Below, one piece after another: positions 46,917 to 59,600 of a DNA stretch of 64,000 nt. Source of the stretch: Megaustenia siamemsis (taxonomy: Eukaryota > Mollusca > Gastropoda > Stylommatophora > Ariophantidae); contig JAVIAB010000051.1 in assembly GCA_032433765.1 (NCBI GenBank), positions 47,790,486 to 47,854,485 of the forward strand, in the 5' to 3' direction. Position 1 is the stretch's first letter. Each line of letters begins with the position of its first letter. The position numbers and the translations under genes are program-made. The notes beneath the pieces were generated by a model. The model saw only the letters and a list, made by a program, of their open reading frames with translations. It was not told the origin of the DNA and searched no databases.

Positions 46917-47177
46917 AAGTAATAAAAGTAAAGAGCCCCGTCATGCCAAGTGGCGTATAGGGAATATGGTGTTAGTGACCATAAATTTTACAGACCTTCG
47001 GCACATGATTTTTGGGGCAATGTGGTCGGTATTACGCCCGTACCGCTTTACTTTCCCAGAAAAAATCCGGTACCCATTTAAGGCTGGGTGAACCCGGAAG
47101 CCGTCGGTCAGGATCGAACCCGGCCTCTTGTCCTTTGTAGTCCAATTCACTAACCACTGAGCTATCGCGGCTCCCTT
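46917..47177 (-). mobile_element. tRNA-derived SINE, family A, with 11-bp target duplication
   Basis: Minus-strand head GGGAGCCGCGATAGCTCAG, B box GGTTCGATCC, standard body, end GGGGCTCTTTACTTTTATTA. TGTTTGTCTGT at 46906-46916 and 47178-47188 is the target duplication. Confidence 0.92.
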
Positions 47178-47188
47178 TGTTTGTCTGT

Positions 47189-48320
47189 GCTGTTGTCTAA
47201 TTGCAGAGTAAAGTGAGTGGGCAGTCGAATTCTCTCAAATAAATGTTGCTAACAAACTGTCGACTTTTTTCAGTTTTATTTGACAAAGGTGTCAAGGAAA
47301 GATCCTTCGCAGCTTCTTTGTTGATCGGTGCTGAAACCATTATTTTTATGCAGGCAATATAAGTTGTTCAGCTATTGTGTATAGTTTTCCCGTTTGTGCT
47401 ATAAGATGAGACACTTCAATGGAAGCCCTCGCAGCATCTTCATTTTTACAGCTAGTTGCAGTCTTTTTTTCACCATTTTCTTTTTTTTTTTCTGAAGCTC
47501 ACGTTCCTTCCCTTTTAAGAAAAATCTATGCTTTTTGTGGAATGTTCTTCCTGCTTAACATTGAGATGCCTTCGTAACTGAGATAGTATCAAAGCCTCAT
47601 TGGGCAATACATCGTTACACAACACACGCTGTGGTAGCTCTCTTCTGGGCCACGTCAAACCACAAATTTTGGAGATTATAACCCCGGCACTTTTTAGGAT
47701 GAGTAAAAGAGCTTTCAATCTCCTTCCAACAAGAGGATCCCATATCAACAAAAGCAGATCTTTTGCTCTTCAAGTTCAGCCAACAATCCATCTTGATGTT
47801 GGGCTAAGATTTGTTGATACTGAATTTATTGTATAATATAAGTCACTTTACCTGACAATAATCATATGATTTTTATAAACATAAGGTTAAGAAAGAAACA
47901 CAACAGCACCACATTTTGTGGGGTCATTCTTCCTACGCCATTCTAAGCAATATTGAGGCCGGATGAGAATGTGTGATCTGGCCGATCTTTTTGTTTCGTT
48001 GATATTTGTCAAGTTTAAGAGTCTTGGATGTCCCCCCTCCCTCTTTCCTGCCAATTCTTTATTATGTGCTGGGACAGCTATTTTGGAGGCATTAAGTTAG
48101 AAAATAGATGTCTCTTTCTTAAAAGGAAAACCGTATTCCTTTTTATGAATTATATTTTTCTTATGCTTTCATTCGTTCTCTTTGTCAATTTAGCTACAAA
48201 ATATCTTACTATTCTTCAAGCCTTCGCGGAACCCATGTGACGACACTGCGGAACCCTAGAGGACCTAGAACTACAGTTTGAGAAATGCTGATTAGAAGCT
48301 TCCCTTCACTATCGCTATCG
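47189..48320. other. No recognisable feature
   Basis: Short frames on both strands at 47515-47836; one minus-strand frame (47751-47515) reads LRRHLNVKQEEHSTKSIDF, which vaguely recalls transposase-like ZBED/hAT-family text, but I cannot support it. Confidence 0.3.
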
Positions 48321-48321
48321 T

Positions 48322-48666
48322 CAGGTGCAGACCGTGATGTCCATGTGCAGACAGTGATGTCTATGTGCAGACAGTGATATCTTTGTGCAGACAGTGATGT
48401 CTATATGCAGACAGTGATGCCTATGTGCAGACAGTGATATCTATGTGCATACAGTGATATCTATGTGCAGACAGTGATGTCTATGTGCAGACAGTGATAT
48501 CTATGTGCAGACAGTGATATCTATGTGCAGACAGTGATGTCTTTGTGCAGACAGTGATGTCTATGTGCAGACAGTTATGTCTATGTGCAGACAGTGATGT
48601 CTATGTGCAGACAGTGATGTCTATGTGCAGACAGTGATGTCTATGTGCAGACAGTGATGTCTATGT
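48322..48666 (+). repeat. 20-bp minisatellite (17 copies)
   Basis: GTGCAGACAGTGATGTCTAT with GATAT/GATGC and CTTT variants. Confidence 0.95.
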
Positions 48667-48769
48667 GGCAAGTCCTGTCATTGATATTACATATCGATTC
48701 TACAATTGAACTTTTTCCATATCCAACTGGTAAACAGGCTATTATATTTGTTTCGTTTTTCGTGGTCAA

Positions 48770-49160
48770 CTCAAAATTGACCCCTCAGGTCAACCATCAA
48801 AATTAAAGGAACAGACCTGGAGTCAGTTCAGAACTACAACTACCTCTGACATATTATAACCAGTGATGGAAAATGTACAACTGAAATAAGCAAAAGAATA
48901 GGAATGGCAACAAGTAATTTTAATCCCACGAAAAATATACTAACATCAAAACAGATAACACCTGGGCTAAAACTGAGAATAGCACAATTTTATATCTTCT
49001 CAACATTTCTGTATTGTGCAGACTAACATGGACGAGTAACATCAAACGATGGACAAGTCAGCCTATAACAACCTGTACCATCAAATCAAGAGACAGAGCG
49101 GAATGGCGCTCCATGGTAGCCAACCTTCGATGTGGAGACGGCTTTCAGTGATGATGATTT
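48770..49160 (+). pseudogene. RTE-type LINE 3' end, second subfamily, decayed
   Basis: Scattered frames: ELQLPLTYYNQ-like thumb text, TWAKTENSTILYLLNISVL, then LTWTSNIKRWTSQPITTCTI and RDRAEWRSMVANLRCGDGF with a GATGATGAT tail at about 49150-49159. Relative of 13355-14036 and 62445-62740. Confidence 0.78.
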
Positions 49161-49479
49161 CCAAAGTCTCTCTCTCCCTCTATTTTTCCCGCTGTTGCAA
49201 GATTTTAAAATTTCACCTTCTCCTACATTGACTATGAAAGTAGTATGATCTTTAAAATGTTCGTTCTGAGACGTCCTGACTGCATATTGGCTTCATCCAA
49301 AACGTTATTATTTCTTTTATCTGTATATGACTTTCTTTCGTTTCCAAAATTTTGGTCGCTGTTTACTTTTCTTTAGAATCAGGTGTGTGTTTTATGTTCT
49401 TCTAAAGACAATTTGTTCGAGCTTACTCTTTCTGCTTAGATGCTGGGAAGCTGCCTATCCAACACAAAAATAATGTGCA

Positions 49480-50086
49480 CAAGAAATTGTAGTACCGATC
49501 GACGCACTATCAGCCCTAACAGCTCTAAAAACTCACAGGAACAGTGAGCCAGATGACGTGAGAGCAACCCTAGAACATTTGTGCGATAACTTCCAGAAAG
49601 TGGTCATCCAGTAGATACCATCACACTGTAATATACAGGTAAACAAATGCGCAGTCAAACTACATAAGGAAGGATGGAGATTACAACAAGAGAACCATCT
49701 GGTTAGCTACGATGAAGCCAAATCCATCATCAAAGGCCAGTATCGGGAAAAATGAAAACAAAAACACCCAAAGTAAAACGAGTGGGACGGATATATCTCC
49801 AACTTTAAAGGACGGATCAAATCATCATACTTCACCTACGAACTGGCCACAACTGAAAGAAAAATTGCATGATCTCCAAACTCAAAATAGGAACTACCAG
49901 CTAATGCCACTGTACCCTGGATAACATGACAACAAAACACGTTCAAACAGGGTTGTCCCCAGCACACAGGAATGAGGTTGACATTGCGGTACAAATCCAC
50001 CTCCCTGGAAGAAAAGCTCTATAGACCTATCGAATCACTCAAACGGACAGCAGCCTTCATTAGAGAGTCCGGAGCCCTATTCTGAA
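49480..50086 (+). pseudogene. I/Jockey-group LINE 3' fragment: RNase H end and C-terminal tail
   Basis: Frame pieces: VPIDALSALTALKTHRNSEP (RNase H motif with catalytic D), IPSHCNIQVNKCAVKLHKEG (IPSHC..GN..AD block, with the key Asp position altered), AKSIIKGQYREK, and finally TSLEEKLYRPIESLKRTAAF before a stop at about 50083. The tail matches 5647-5820. Multiple frameshifts. Confidence 0.72.
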
Positions 50087-50484
50087 TGAGCCATAATTGA
50101 AGAAGAAAGAGAAGAACTCTCTCTACTTATTTACATATCGTTTATCTTTCCCGGAATGCAACTGTTTCTTTCCTTTTAAATTTGTGCGTGTTTCGCGGAA
50201 CATTTTTTTCATTTTATTTTCAGTAATAGTAAATGGTCAATTAAAAACAATTACTCGATGAAATAATGAGTGTCATGTAAAATAATTACTCGTTTAAATA
50301 ATGAATGGCATGTATATGTTGAACACATCTGTCTTTTGGAACATAAATTAAGCGTGGTTTTGCTTCAAGCCAGTATGAATTATTTTACCAGAGACCTAAA
50401 GCAAACGAGAATTTCTGCTGAAGATATCGACAAACGTAAGCAGAAGTTCTGCACATTTTTGGTTTGTTTCTAAAGTTGAGTATT
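50087..50484. other. No recognisable feature
   Basis: AT-rich flank between the LINE fragment and the 52-bp minisatellite. Confidence 0.5.
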
Positions 50485-51915
50485 GGGACAAGCACTAGGT
50501 GCAATCTCCAGAAAATTGTACTCAAACTAAGTACAGGGAACGGGCACTGGGTCGTGATCTCTTAAAAGATGAACGCAAGATAAGTACAGAGAGTGGGCAC
50601 TGGGTCGTGATACCCTAAACGTTTACTCAAGCTAAGTACAGCGAGTGAGCACTGGGTCGTTGTCCCATAAAAGTTATACTTTAGCTAAGTACAGAGAGTG
50701 GACACTGGGTCATGATACCCCAAAAGTTTACTCAATCTAAGTACAGAGAGGTGACACTGGATCGTGATACCCTAAACGTTTACTCAATCTAAGTACAGAG
50801 AGGTGACACTGGATCGTGATACCATAAAAGTTTACTCAAGCTAAGTACAGAGAGTGGACACTGGGTCATGATACCCCAAAAGTTTACTCAACCTAAGTAC
50901 AGAGTGGGGGCACTGGGTCATGATACCCTAAACGTTTACTCAATCTAAGTACAGAGAGGTGACACTGGATCGTGATACCCTAAAAGTTTACTCAAGCTAA
51001 GTACAGAGAGTGGACACTGGGTCATGATACCCTAAACGTTTACTCAAGCTAAGTACTTAGAGTGGACACTGGGTCGTGATACCCTAAACGTTTACTCAAT
51101 CTAAGTACAGAGAGGTGACACTGGATCGTGATACCCTAAAAGTTTACTCAAGCTAAGTACAGAGAGTGGACACTGGGTCATGATACCCCAAAAGTTTACT
51201 CAACCTAAGTACAGAGTGGGGGCACTGGGTCATGATACCCTAAACGTTTACTCAATCTAAGTACAGAGAGGTGACACTGGATCGTGATACCCTAAAAATT
51301 TACTCAAGCTAAGTACAGAGAGTGGACACTGGGTCATGATACCCCAAAAGTTTACTCAACCTAAGTACAGAGTGGGGGCACTGGATCGTGATACCCTAAA
51401 AGTTTACTCAAGCTAAGTACAGAGAGGGGGCACTGGATCGTGATACCATAAAAGTTTACTCAAGCTAAGTACAGAGAGGAGGCACTGGGTCGTGATACCC
51501 CAAAAGTTTACTCAAGCTAAGTACACAGAGTGGGCACTGGGTCATGATACTCTAAAAGTTTACTCAAGCTATGTACAGAGAGGGGGCACTGGGTCATGAT
51601 ACCCTAAAAGTATACTCAAGCTAAGTACAGAGAGTGGGCACTGGGTCGTGGTCCCCTAAATGTTTACTCGAGCTAAGTACAGAGAGTGGGCACTGGGTCA
51701 TGATTCCCTAAAAGTTTACTCAAGCTAAGTACAGAGAGCGGGCACTTGGTCATGATGCCCTAAAAGTTTACTCAAGCTAAGTACAGAGAGTGGGCACTCG
51801 GTCATGATACCCTAAAAGTTTACTCAAGCTAAGTACAGAGAGTGGGCACTGGGTCATGATACCCTAAAAGTTTAGTCAAGCTAAGTACTCGGAGTGAGCA
51901 CTGGGTGGTTATACC
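50485..51915 (+). repeat. 52-bp minisatellite (about 27 copies)
   Basis: Unit begins TACTCAAGCTAAGTACAGAG and contains CACTGGGTCGTGATACCCTA. Variants AGCTAAG/ATCTAAG/ACCTAAG and GTGGACACTGGGTCATG/GGTGACACTGGATCGTG recur in a repeating order between about 50720 and 51370, i.e. a higher-order repeat of several units. Confidence 0.95.
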
Positions 51916-52239
51916 CTCTCTCCCAACTCACGTTTCCCAACGTTTCACTCCTCTACTTCCCGATCATTACTTATATGAGACTTCTAATTTTAGCTATTGA
52001 AGATCAAAATTATTAGGAACAAAAAAGTTCGTGTCACCAAAGTAGAATTCATCATGTGACTAAACGTGGTTGTTCAATATGTTTCTAGTTGTTTCCCCGT
52101 ACAATGATATCTGTTGTGAGTTTGAATCACTTACTCTTACTTTACCTTCCTCTGCCTTTATTGCTTATCAGCGCCGATTCAAAATTTAATTTGGGTTTTA
52201 GGGTCAATTCTATGTAGTGTATCCTGTGAAAAAAAAAAA
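51916..52239. other. No recognisable feature
   Basis: AT-rich; ends in a 12-base A run at about 52229. Confidence 0.5.
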
Positions 52240-52505
52240 ATAAAGTGAAGGTTCCCTTCGCGCCTTGCTGGATGTTAGTGACCATATTTTTTTATGATCA
52301 TGACACATTTTAGGTGATGTGGTCAGTATCACGTCAGACCGTCTTTACTTCCCAGAAAAAATCTTTGATACCCATTTTTAGAGGCTGCCTGAATCCCGGA
52401 GCCTTGTCAGTCCGAAAAAAGAATCCGCCACTTTTGGGGATCGAACCCCGGACTTTTCTGATCAGGAAGCGAGCACACTATCCACTCAGCCACCGCGGCT
52501 TCTCA
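52240..52505 (-). mobile_element. tRNA-derived SINE, family D (relative of family A)
   Basis: Minus-strand head GAAGCCGCGGTGGCTGAGTG and GGGGTTCGATCCCC, then a body whose 3' half resembles family A (TGTGGTCAGTATCACGTC and TTAGTGACCATAT phrases on the plus strand) but with a different head. Likely the same 3' body on another tRNA. Confidence 0.78.
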
Positions 52506-52783
52506 CATGTGGGATACTAATTATTGAAATAATCCATCGTCTTCTAACTCTACCTTTTTAGTCTTTCCTTCTCTTGAAAGGTTCACATTCCTTCTTTATT
52601 CGCGTATTTGGATCATTTTAAGCGCTAATCTTATCATTAACGATATTTCTGCTCACAAGCACAACTTACATTTATTTAAACCACGGGTCCCCTACCCTCC
52701 ATCTCTAACCTTCCCTTCTTACTATCAACGGTTTTGCAACAGAGTTAATAACAACCCAATTTTATTCTGATCGAATCTTTCTA
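52506..52783. other. No recognisable feature
   Basis: AT-rich, no coding potential. Confidence 0.5.
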
Positions 52784-53145
52784 ATCTAATGTAACATCAT
52801 CTCACCTTGTTTCATCTAATTTATTCTAATCTAATGTAACCTCACCTCACCTTGTTTCATCTAATCTATTCTAATCTAACCTAACCTCACCTCACCTTGT
52901 TTCATCTAATCTGTTCTAATCTAATCTAACCTCACTTCACCTTGTTTCATGTAATCTATTCTAATCTAATTTAACATCACCTCACCTTGTTTCATCTAAT
53001 CTGTTCTAATCTAATGTAACCTCACCTCACCTTGTTTCATCTAATCTATTCTAATCTAATCTAACCTCACCTCACCTTGTTTCATCTAATCTATTCTAAT
53101 CTAATCTAACCTCACCTCACCTTGTTTCATCTAATGTATCTTAAA
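52784..53145 (+). repeat. 45-bp minisatellite (about 8 copies)
   Basis: Unit CTCACCTTGTTTCATCTAAT followed by CTATTCTAATCTAATNTAAC and CTCAC; a pyrimidine-rich CTAAT motif repeats within the unit. Confidence 0.92.
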
Positions 53146-53379
53146 ATGTCAGCCTATTCAAGCAAACAAACAATTAAACATTCAGTAAATAGACTTAGTA
53201 AAGCTGTCACATCCAATTACGTGCTCACGTTCGTTTCTATTTAAACCGTATTTCGAAGCCAAACAAGTTCCACAAGGTGAAGAGAGACTCTTTAGTATAT
53301 CGGAACTTAATACTTGGAAATATGTTGGTCGGTTTTTTGTATCAGTTGCTCAAACAAATTCGTTAGTTTTTCTAATAAG

Positions 53380-53550
53380 TTAATCAGTTGTTCTTAGAAG
53401 TTAAGTGTTTCAGTACATTGATCAGATGTTCTAATAAGTTAATCCCCTGTTCCTGAAAGTAGGTCAGTTGTTGTTATAAGTTAATCAGTTTTTTATATAA
53501 GTTGATACATTAGTGTTATAAGTTAATCAGTTTTTCATATAAGTTGAATC
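53380..53550 (+). repeat. ~30-bp minisatellite, left block, interrupted by a LINE
   Basis: Degenerate copies of AAGTTAATCAGTTTTTCATA TAAGTTGA. The better preserved block continues at 54426 after the LINE fragment 53555-54415. Confidence 0.82.
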
Positions 53551-53554
53551 TTCT

Positions 53555-54415
53555 TCTTCTTCTTTTCTCTTTCACTGATACCTAAAAGGTGTCGTGATTT
53601 ATATCTTTTGTCGTTCTTGTGCTGCTCGAATTGTCTGAATTAGTGATTTTCCTTTGTTGTTACATGTCTCTGTCACTGCATCTATCCATCTTCTTCTGGG
53701 TCTTCCTCTTGGTCTTTTCCCATGCATTCTCGAGAAGAACGCCCTTGATGGTGATTGGTGAGGATTCATTCTGACCAGGTGGCCGAACCATTTAAGTTGT
53801 TGTTGTTCTATATATTCTTGGCAGGGTTTTGTTCCTACCATTTTTCTTATGGTTTCATTTGGTATTCTATCTCTTCTTGTGTTGTTTGTTACTTTTCTCA
53901 AGCATCGCATCTCACATGTATTGATCTTTCTTAAATGGGATTTAGAAAGGGTCCATGTTTGACTTTCATAGCACAAAGTTGGTATGAAGATGCTATTTAT
54001 CATTTGTTGTTTAGCTGGCATAGAAATGTTTGGATGTCTTAACAATGGTGAAAGCTGGTATGTGACAGCATTTGCTTTTTGTATTCTCATGTCAATTTCT
54101 CTGTCTAGTTTTCCATCTTCTGTGAACATTGCGCCTAAATACTTGAATTCCTCTACTTGTTTTATTTCTTTGTCTTTGATCTTGATGTTTAATGGGTGTC
54201 TCAATTTGCTTATTCTTATAGCCTCTGTTTTTGCTGTGTTAATTTTCATACTGTAGTTTGTGCAGCTTTTATCTAGAGATGTTAAATGCTGTTGTAGCAG
54301 GTTTTCATCCTCATATATTAGGCATTGGTCATCTGCGAAGAGTAGCTCATTGATGTTGGAGTTTTCTACCTCTATGTTATTATTTGATTTGTCCTTGTTG
54401 TTGGTTGTTTACTGA
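53555..54415 (-). pseudogene. RTE-related LINE fragment (third lineage), RT catalytic to C-terminal region
   Basis: Minus strand: INELLFADDQCLIYEDENLL (about 54355-54300) carries the catalytic FADD box; then an open frame 54249-53599 with KTEAIRISK, FKYLGAMFTEDGKLDREIDM, LRKVTNNTRRDRIPNETIRK, LKWFGHLVRM and RPRGRPRRRWIDAV. A 216-codon open stretch makes this one of the younger fragments. 5' truncated, no endonuclease. The left end carries AAGAAGAAGAAGA (minus strand) as a possible tail. It lies inside the ~30-bp minisatellite. Confidence 0.85.
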
Positions 54416-54425
54416 TTTATTTTGT

Positions 54426-54660
54426 CCATAAGTTGAATAGTTGGTGTTATAAGTTAATCAGTTTTTCATATAAGTTGATACGTTGTTATAAGTTAATCAG
54501 TTTTTCATATAAGTTGATAAGTCGATGTTATAAGTTAATCAGTTTTTCATATAAGTTGATAAGTTGTTGTTATAAGTTAATCAGTTGTTTATGTAAGTTG
54601 GTCAATTGCTCTTTGAAGTTGAACAATTATTCTTAGAAGTGCGTCAGTTGATTTTCCAAG
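54426..54660 (+). repeat. ~30-bp minisatellite, right block
   Basis: Continues 53380-53550; five or six units of TTATAAGTTAATCAGTTTTT CATATAAGTTGA. Confidence 0.88.
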
Positions 54661-56365
54661 TAAATAATTTTTTCTTAGTGATTCATGCTGTGAGCTTTAT
54701 TTCTTAAAGAGAAAAAAAATGTACTTTGCACTCTGCCCCTTCACTATGTTATTTCTTTTCTTCCATTCTGACAATAGGCGATTTTTTTGTCTGCATTGTT
54801 CCCTTTATTGAAATCATGTTCGGTCAGAAAACCTGCACATTTCATTATGCACCCCATTTTTATTGACATCTTTCGCTTGCATGTTCACCCTCAACAAGCA
54901 ACTATGTTTTAGACCGTCTTGGGTATGACCAGATATTGGACCGTAGCTATCTGAAACTAGAAATCAACCAACAGGGAACAAAAAACATGCTTTCCGGATG
55001 TAAGATTTCAACTGGATATCATCAAACAGGAAACAAAATCTTCCTTTCGACCTGTAAGGTTTCAGCTGGACATTTCATGGGTGATTAAGAGTGCCTAAAC
55101 TTTCAGTCATCTTGAAACTTTGTATTGACTAACAAAATCTTATAAAACAACTTGTAGAAAGTAAATGTTAACTTTATGTTATATAATTATGTAACTTTAT
55201 AGTAAATCTATCGCTGAATGAGCTACACCGCAGAAGCATTTGTAGCGTTTTGAAGCATTTTAGTTGTGAATATCATGGGTGAAGAAACTCATAGTACTAT
55301 GTGATGATAGTATTCGTTTTGACTGATGTTTTATGACGAGTCTGTGTGATTCATAAATTAGAAATAAAACTGAAAACTAGAAGTAGAACTGAAAACTAGA
55401 AATATAACTGAAAACTAGAAAAAAAAAACTAGAAATAAACAAGAAAGGTAGAAATAAAACTGAAAGCTGGAAATAAAACTATTAAAAGCTCGGATATTTC
55501 CTTCCGTTGCATGTGTGTTAGTTGGGGCTTTAACTAAAAATATCTCAAGTACCTCACCCACACTATCTATGCTAATGCTCCTTGCGAAAAGATCGCTGGA
55601 AGTGATACTGCTTTCCAGCCAAGCGCCAATACTCGATGGACGTGCCTAATTTATCCAATACAGGAACATTGGAGAGGTTTTACACAGAGGAACTTGATAG
55701 CACTGAACTTTGGTAATGCTGATAATAATTCCCAAGTGTATCGAACTTAGTAATCGAATTGGCGATCATGAGATTTTCTAGCAACGAGTTCTGCTGTAGA
55801 TTTACTTGCCTAGAGTTATTACCGGAATTAATTCACTTGACGATAAAGAATAAATCCGCTCTCAATCTTCTACAATTCTCATTCAAATCTATATTCGGTG
55901 CTCTCGTGTAAATTAAGCAAAAATATGTAGACATTAACTAGACAATTGCATTCCTTCTCTATTTTTCTTTAAATATTTAATTCAACATTCTTGTTATGAG
56001 TTCTTATGTATTATTACACGGCACAAACATTTATCAGCAGTTTTTATTTATAGATTGAGATATTAATTTATTAACTATTTTTCCAGTTATTACATTATTT
56101 TATTATTTCCAAAACTTCTTCTTCGAGTTACTACATAATTTATATATCGTTTTCTCTGCAATTGCTCTTTCTTTGTGCGCTTATCTTGTTACGGGAGAAA
56201 AGTCATATGAATGCCGTTTGAAGATTGAAGTTAGTAAAATAAGGTGTTTCAAATACCAAATCTTGCGTGCACGTCACACACCCTCACTTCTCTCTATCTT
56301 TCTACTATGAAAGTAAGAAAATGAAAGTAAGAAAATAATGCTGAACCACAAACTTTTTAGTTTGT
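54661..56365. other. No gene; a short A-rich repeat near 55365-55490
   Basis: A 20-bp motif ACTGAAAACTAGAAATAAAA repeats about six times at 55365-55490. Otherwise AT-rich and featureless. Confidence 0.55.
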
Positions 56366-56369
56366 TCGG

Positions 56370-56655
56370 GTACCGGGCCTGCTGGCGTAGGTGATCATGT
56401 CTCTCCACAACTTTCGATCTCGACATTTATTATTTCTGTTGTTGACCTTCTGCCAAGCCGTTCTCTTAAGCTGTCTGGCATTTTTTTCTCTTTGCTTCCC
56501 TCTATCTCTTCGTCCCTCAGTTTTTCCAGTTGTTACAATATATTCCAGTTGTTCTCTTCTCATTACATGGCCAAAAAATGATGATTGTTTCCTCCTAATA
56601 TTGGAAATTAGCTCTCTTTTTGTTTTTGCTTTGACCTCTCTCAGAACATCTTCTC
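56370..56655 (-). pseudogene. RTE-type LINE, 3' part, split by the LINE at 56656
   Basis: Minus strand: DVLREVKAK-like text at the right edge, KKQSSFFGHVMRREQLEYIV, EGRRDRGKQREK, RKLWRDMITYASRPGT. It breaks off at about 56655; the missing continuation is at 60716-60865. Confidence 0.85.
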
Positions 56656-59600
56656 ATCAAGGCCAGCTCCTTGTCGTGGGGATGGGGCTTAACAGTCACC
56701 AGGGACTGAAAACTAAGACTGGCCAGGCCTTCCTACAACTGAGCAAGACCACAGTCTGCTCTAGCAAGTTCAAGTGCTGAAGTCGGAGGCAACCAGCCAA
56801 AAGGCACACAACAATCAGGATGCCACGCACTCAACGCATATGGAAGTATGTCTATAACCGCAAATCGATATGGCACTCGCCCTGTGATGGGCACTCAGGC
56901 AGGTGCAGCGCCGGGCCCTCAGCCTCGAAAGGGCCCAACCTCTATTACTGGATGTCCTTCTCAACCGCTCTGTGGAGTCAGGGGGCGAGAGAATAGAGCT
57001 ACTGGCCAATCCAAAATAAGACCACTTAAAATAATGCACTGGAATGCTGAAGGCATCAACAGCAAAAGAGATGGGTACAGTAAAAAGATAGAATTAGAAA
57101 ATATCCTGCATGAAGAACAAATAAGCATATGCTGTTTGCAGGAAACCCATCTAAACAACGACATAGCCTTGAAGATTAGGGGATACCAGTGCTACCGATC
57201 TGACAGAATAAATAGACAAAAGGGTGGAATACTGACTCTTGTAAGGAACAACATTAATGCATGTCAGATTGAAGTGTATATGGATGGGGCGGAATATCAA
57301 AAACTGCACCTCAGGACAGGAAATACAGACTTCCACCTACTTAACTACTACTGTCCGAGTGACCGCCCACTAGCACTAGACACAATTACATTAAAAGAAA
57401 GAATAATTGTATGTGGAGACTTTAACAGCCACTCACAGAGCTGGGGCTATGAACATATGGACAAGAGAGGTGAAGAGCTTGAAAATTGGCAGGATGACAA
57501 TGGGCTTATACTATTAAACCAGACAACAGATCCACCAACATTCTACTCCAGATCATGGCATACCACATCTACACCAGACCTTGCTTTCCATTCACCAGAC
57601 CTGGATTGGAATATCACACGAATTGTTGGGAACAACTTGGAGGCAGCGACCACCGACCAGTCTTTTTAGTGGTGCAAAATGAGGCCATCAGGGAGAGCAG
57701 CACTCTCTCCAGATGGAATTACACAAAGGCAGACTGGAAAATGTATCAACACTACACCAGTGTACTGACTAAAGATATAAATACAGATAGAGACATCAAC
57801 AAAATAGTTGATGAATGCAGTAGACTAATAATACAAGCTGCCAGTGAAACAATACCTAGAGGGGCACGGAAACACTACAAACCATACTGGAGTAGTGAAC
57901 TAGAGGAACTGCACAATGACATGGAAACATCTCGAAAGCAAGCAGAAAATAACCCTTGCCAAGAACACCACAACTACCAGCATGCTAAAGCCAAATTTCA
58001 ACGGGCTAAACTACAAGCCAGACGGAGAAGCTGGAAAGAGAAAACAGAGTCCTTGAATCTTGAACGAGACACAAGAAAAGTGTGGAAGTTTGTAAAACAG
58101 CTGAATGATGAAGGTACAGAAAGGAACACCAAAATTACACTGAAGAAGGATGGAAACATTCTAACAGGTAAACATGCAGCAAATTACTTTGCAGACTCCT
58201 TTGCAAATGACAATAATATTGAAATTAGCCTAGAAAAACGACAAGAGACCCGTTTAAAACAACAAAATGCAAGACAAGAGACCACACATGAAGTAATGGA
58301 AACACCCATTACACAAAGAGAGCTAGAGCTGGCAATATCCAAATTAAAAATGAAAAGTCACCAGGCAATGATGGAGTGTCCAATGAAATGATTAAGAACT
58401 TGGGAACTGCAGCTAAAGCAAAACTACTGCAGATCTACAACATTTGCTGGATCACAGGTAGAGTGCCACAGGCATGGAGAGAAGCAATTATGATACCATT
58501 ACTAAAGCCAGGAAAAGATGGTTCAATGACATCCAGCTATAGACCAATCAGCCTTACAAGCTGTTTGTGTAAAACAATGGAACGTATAATCAATCTCAGA
58601 CTGCACTGGTACCTGGAAAGTGAAAACCTCTTTGTCCCACAACAAGCAGGCTTTAGACAGTGTTACTCTACCGAAGATCAGGCAACCTAACTTTCCCAGG
58701 AAATTGAAGATGCGTTTCAAGAAAAGAAACTGGTACTAGCAGCATGGATAGACCTAAAGAAAGCATTTGATAAGGTATGGAAGGAAGGGCTTTTGAAGAA
58801 ACTGAGAAATTATGGAGTAAATGGCAGGATGTACAAATGGGTCAAAGCATACCTGCATAACAGGAGAGCCAGAGTGCAACTGGATGGTCTTAAGAGTAAG
58901 AAGGTCTTATTGCGCCAGGGCGTTCCACAAGGAGAGGTACTATCTCCAACACTTTTTCTGATCTACATCAATGACCTAGTTACTGAACTACCACATGGCA
59001 TCAAAGTGGCAATGTATGCAGATGACTTGGTAATGTGGTGCACAGAGGAGTATGCAACAGTGGCCTCCAAATTGCTACAAAGAGCTATGAATGCACTGAA
59101 TTCATGGACAAATAGATGGTGTATCAGCATCAATACAGACAAATGCAGTACTACACTTTTCACACTCTCCCCAAAACAAAAAGCAGGAGCCATCTACATA
59201 AACAATGAGCCTGTGAAAGAAGACATACAAGCTACATATCTCGGAGTTACATTTGATAACAAACTATCTTGGAAACAGCAGATAAATAAGGCAACCCAAA
59301 AAGCAAGGAGGAAATTGGCTATTCTAAGAAAGTTGTGTGGAACCACATGGGGTGCGAGTGGGAAAATACTCAGTAAAGTTTACCAACAGAGTATACGCCC
59401 ACATTTAGAATATGGATCATCCGCATGGTGCTCAGCATCAAACACCACATTGCAAGAACTGGATAAAGTACAAAACCAGGCACTTTGGGTCATCACAGGA
59501 GCAATGAAATCAACACCAATATTGGAGATGGAGAAATTGTGGAGGATACCACCACTGAGAGAACGGAGAGACACAAAGGTGCTGATACAGGCAGAAAAAT

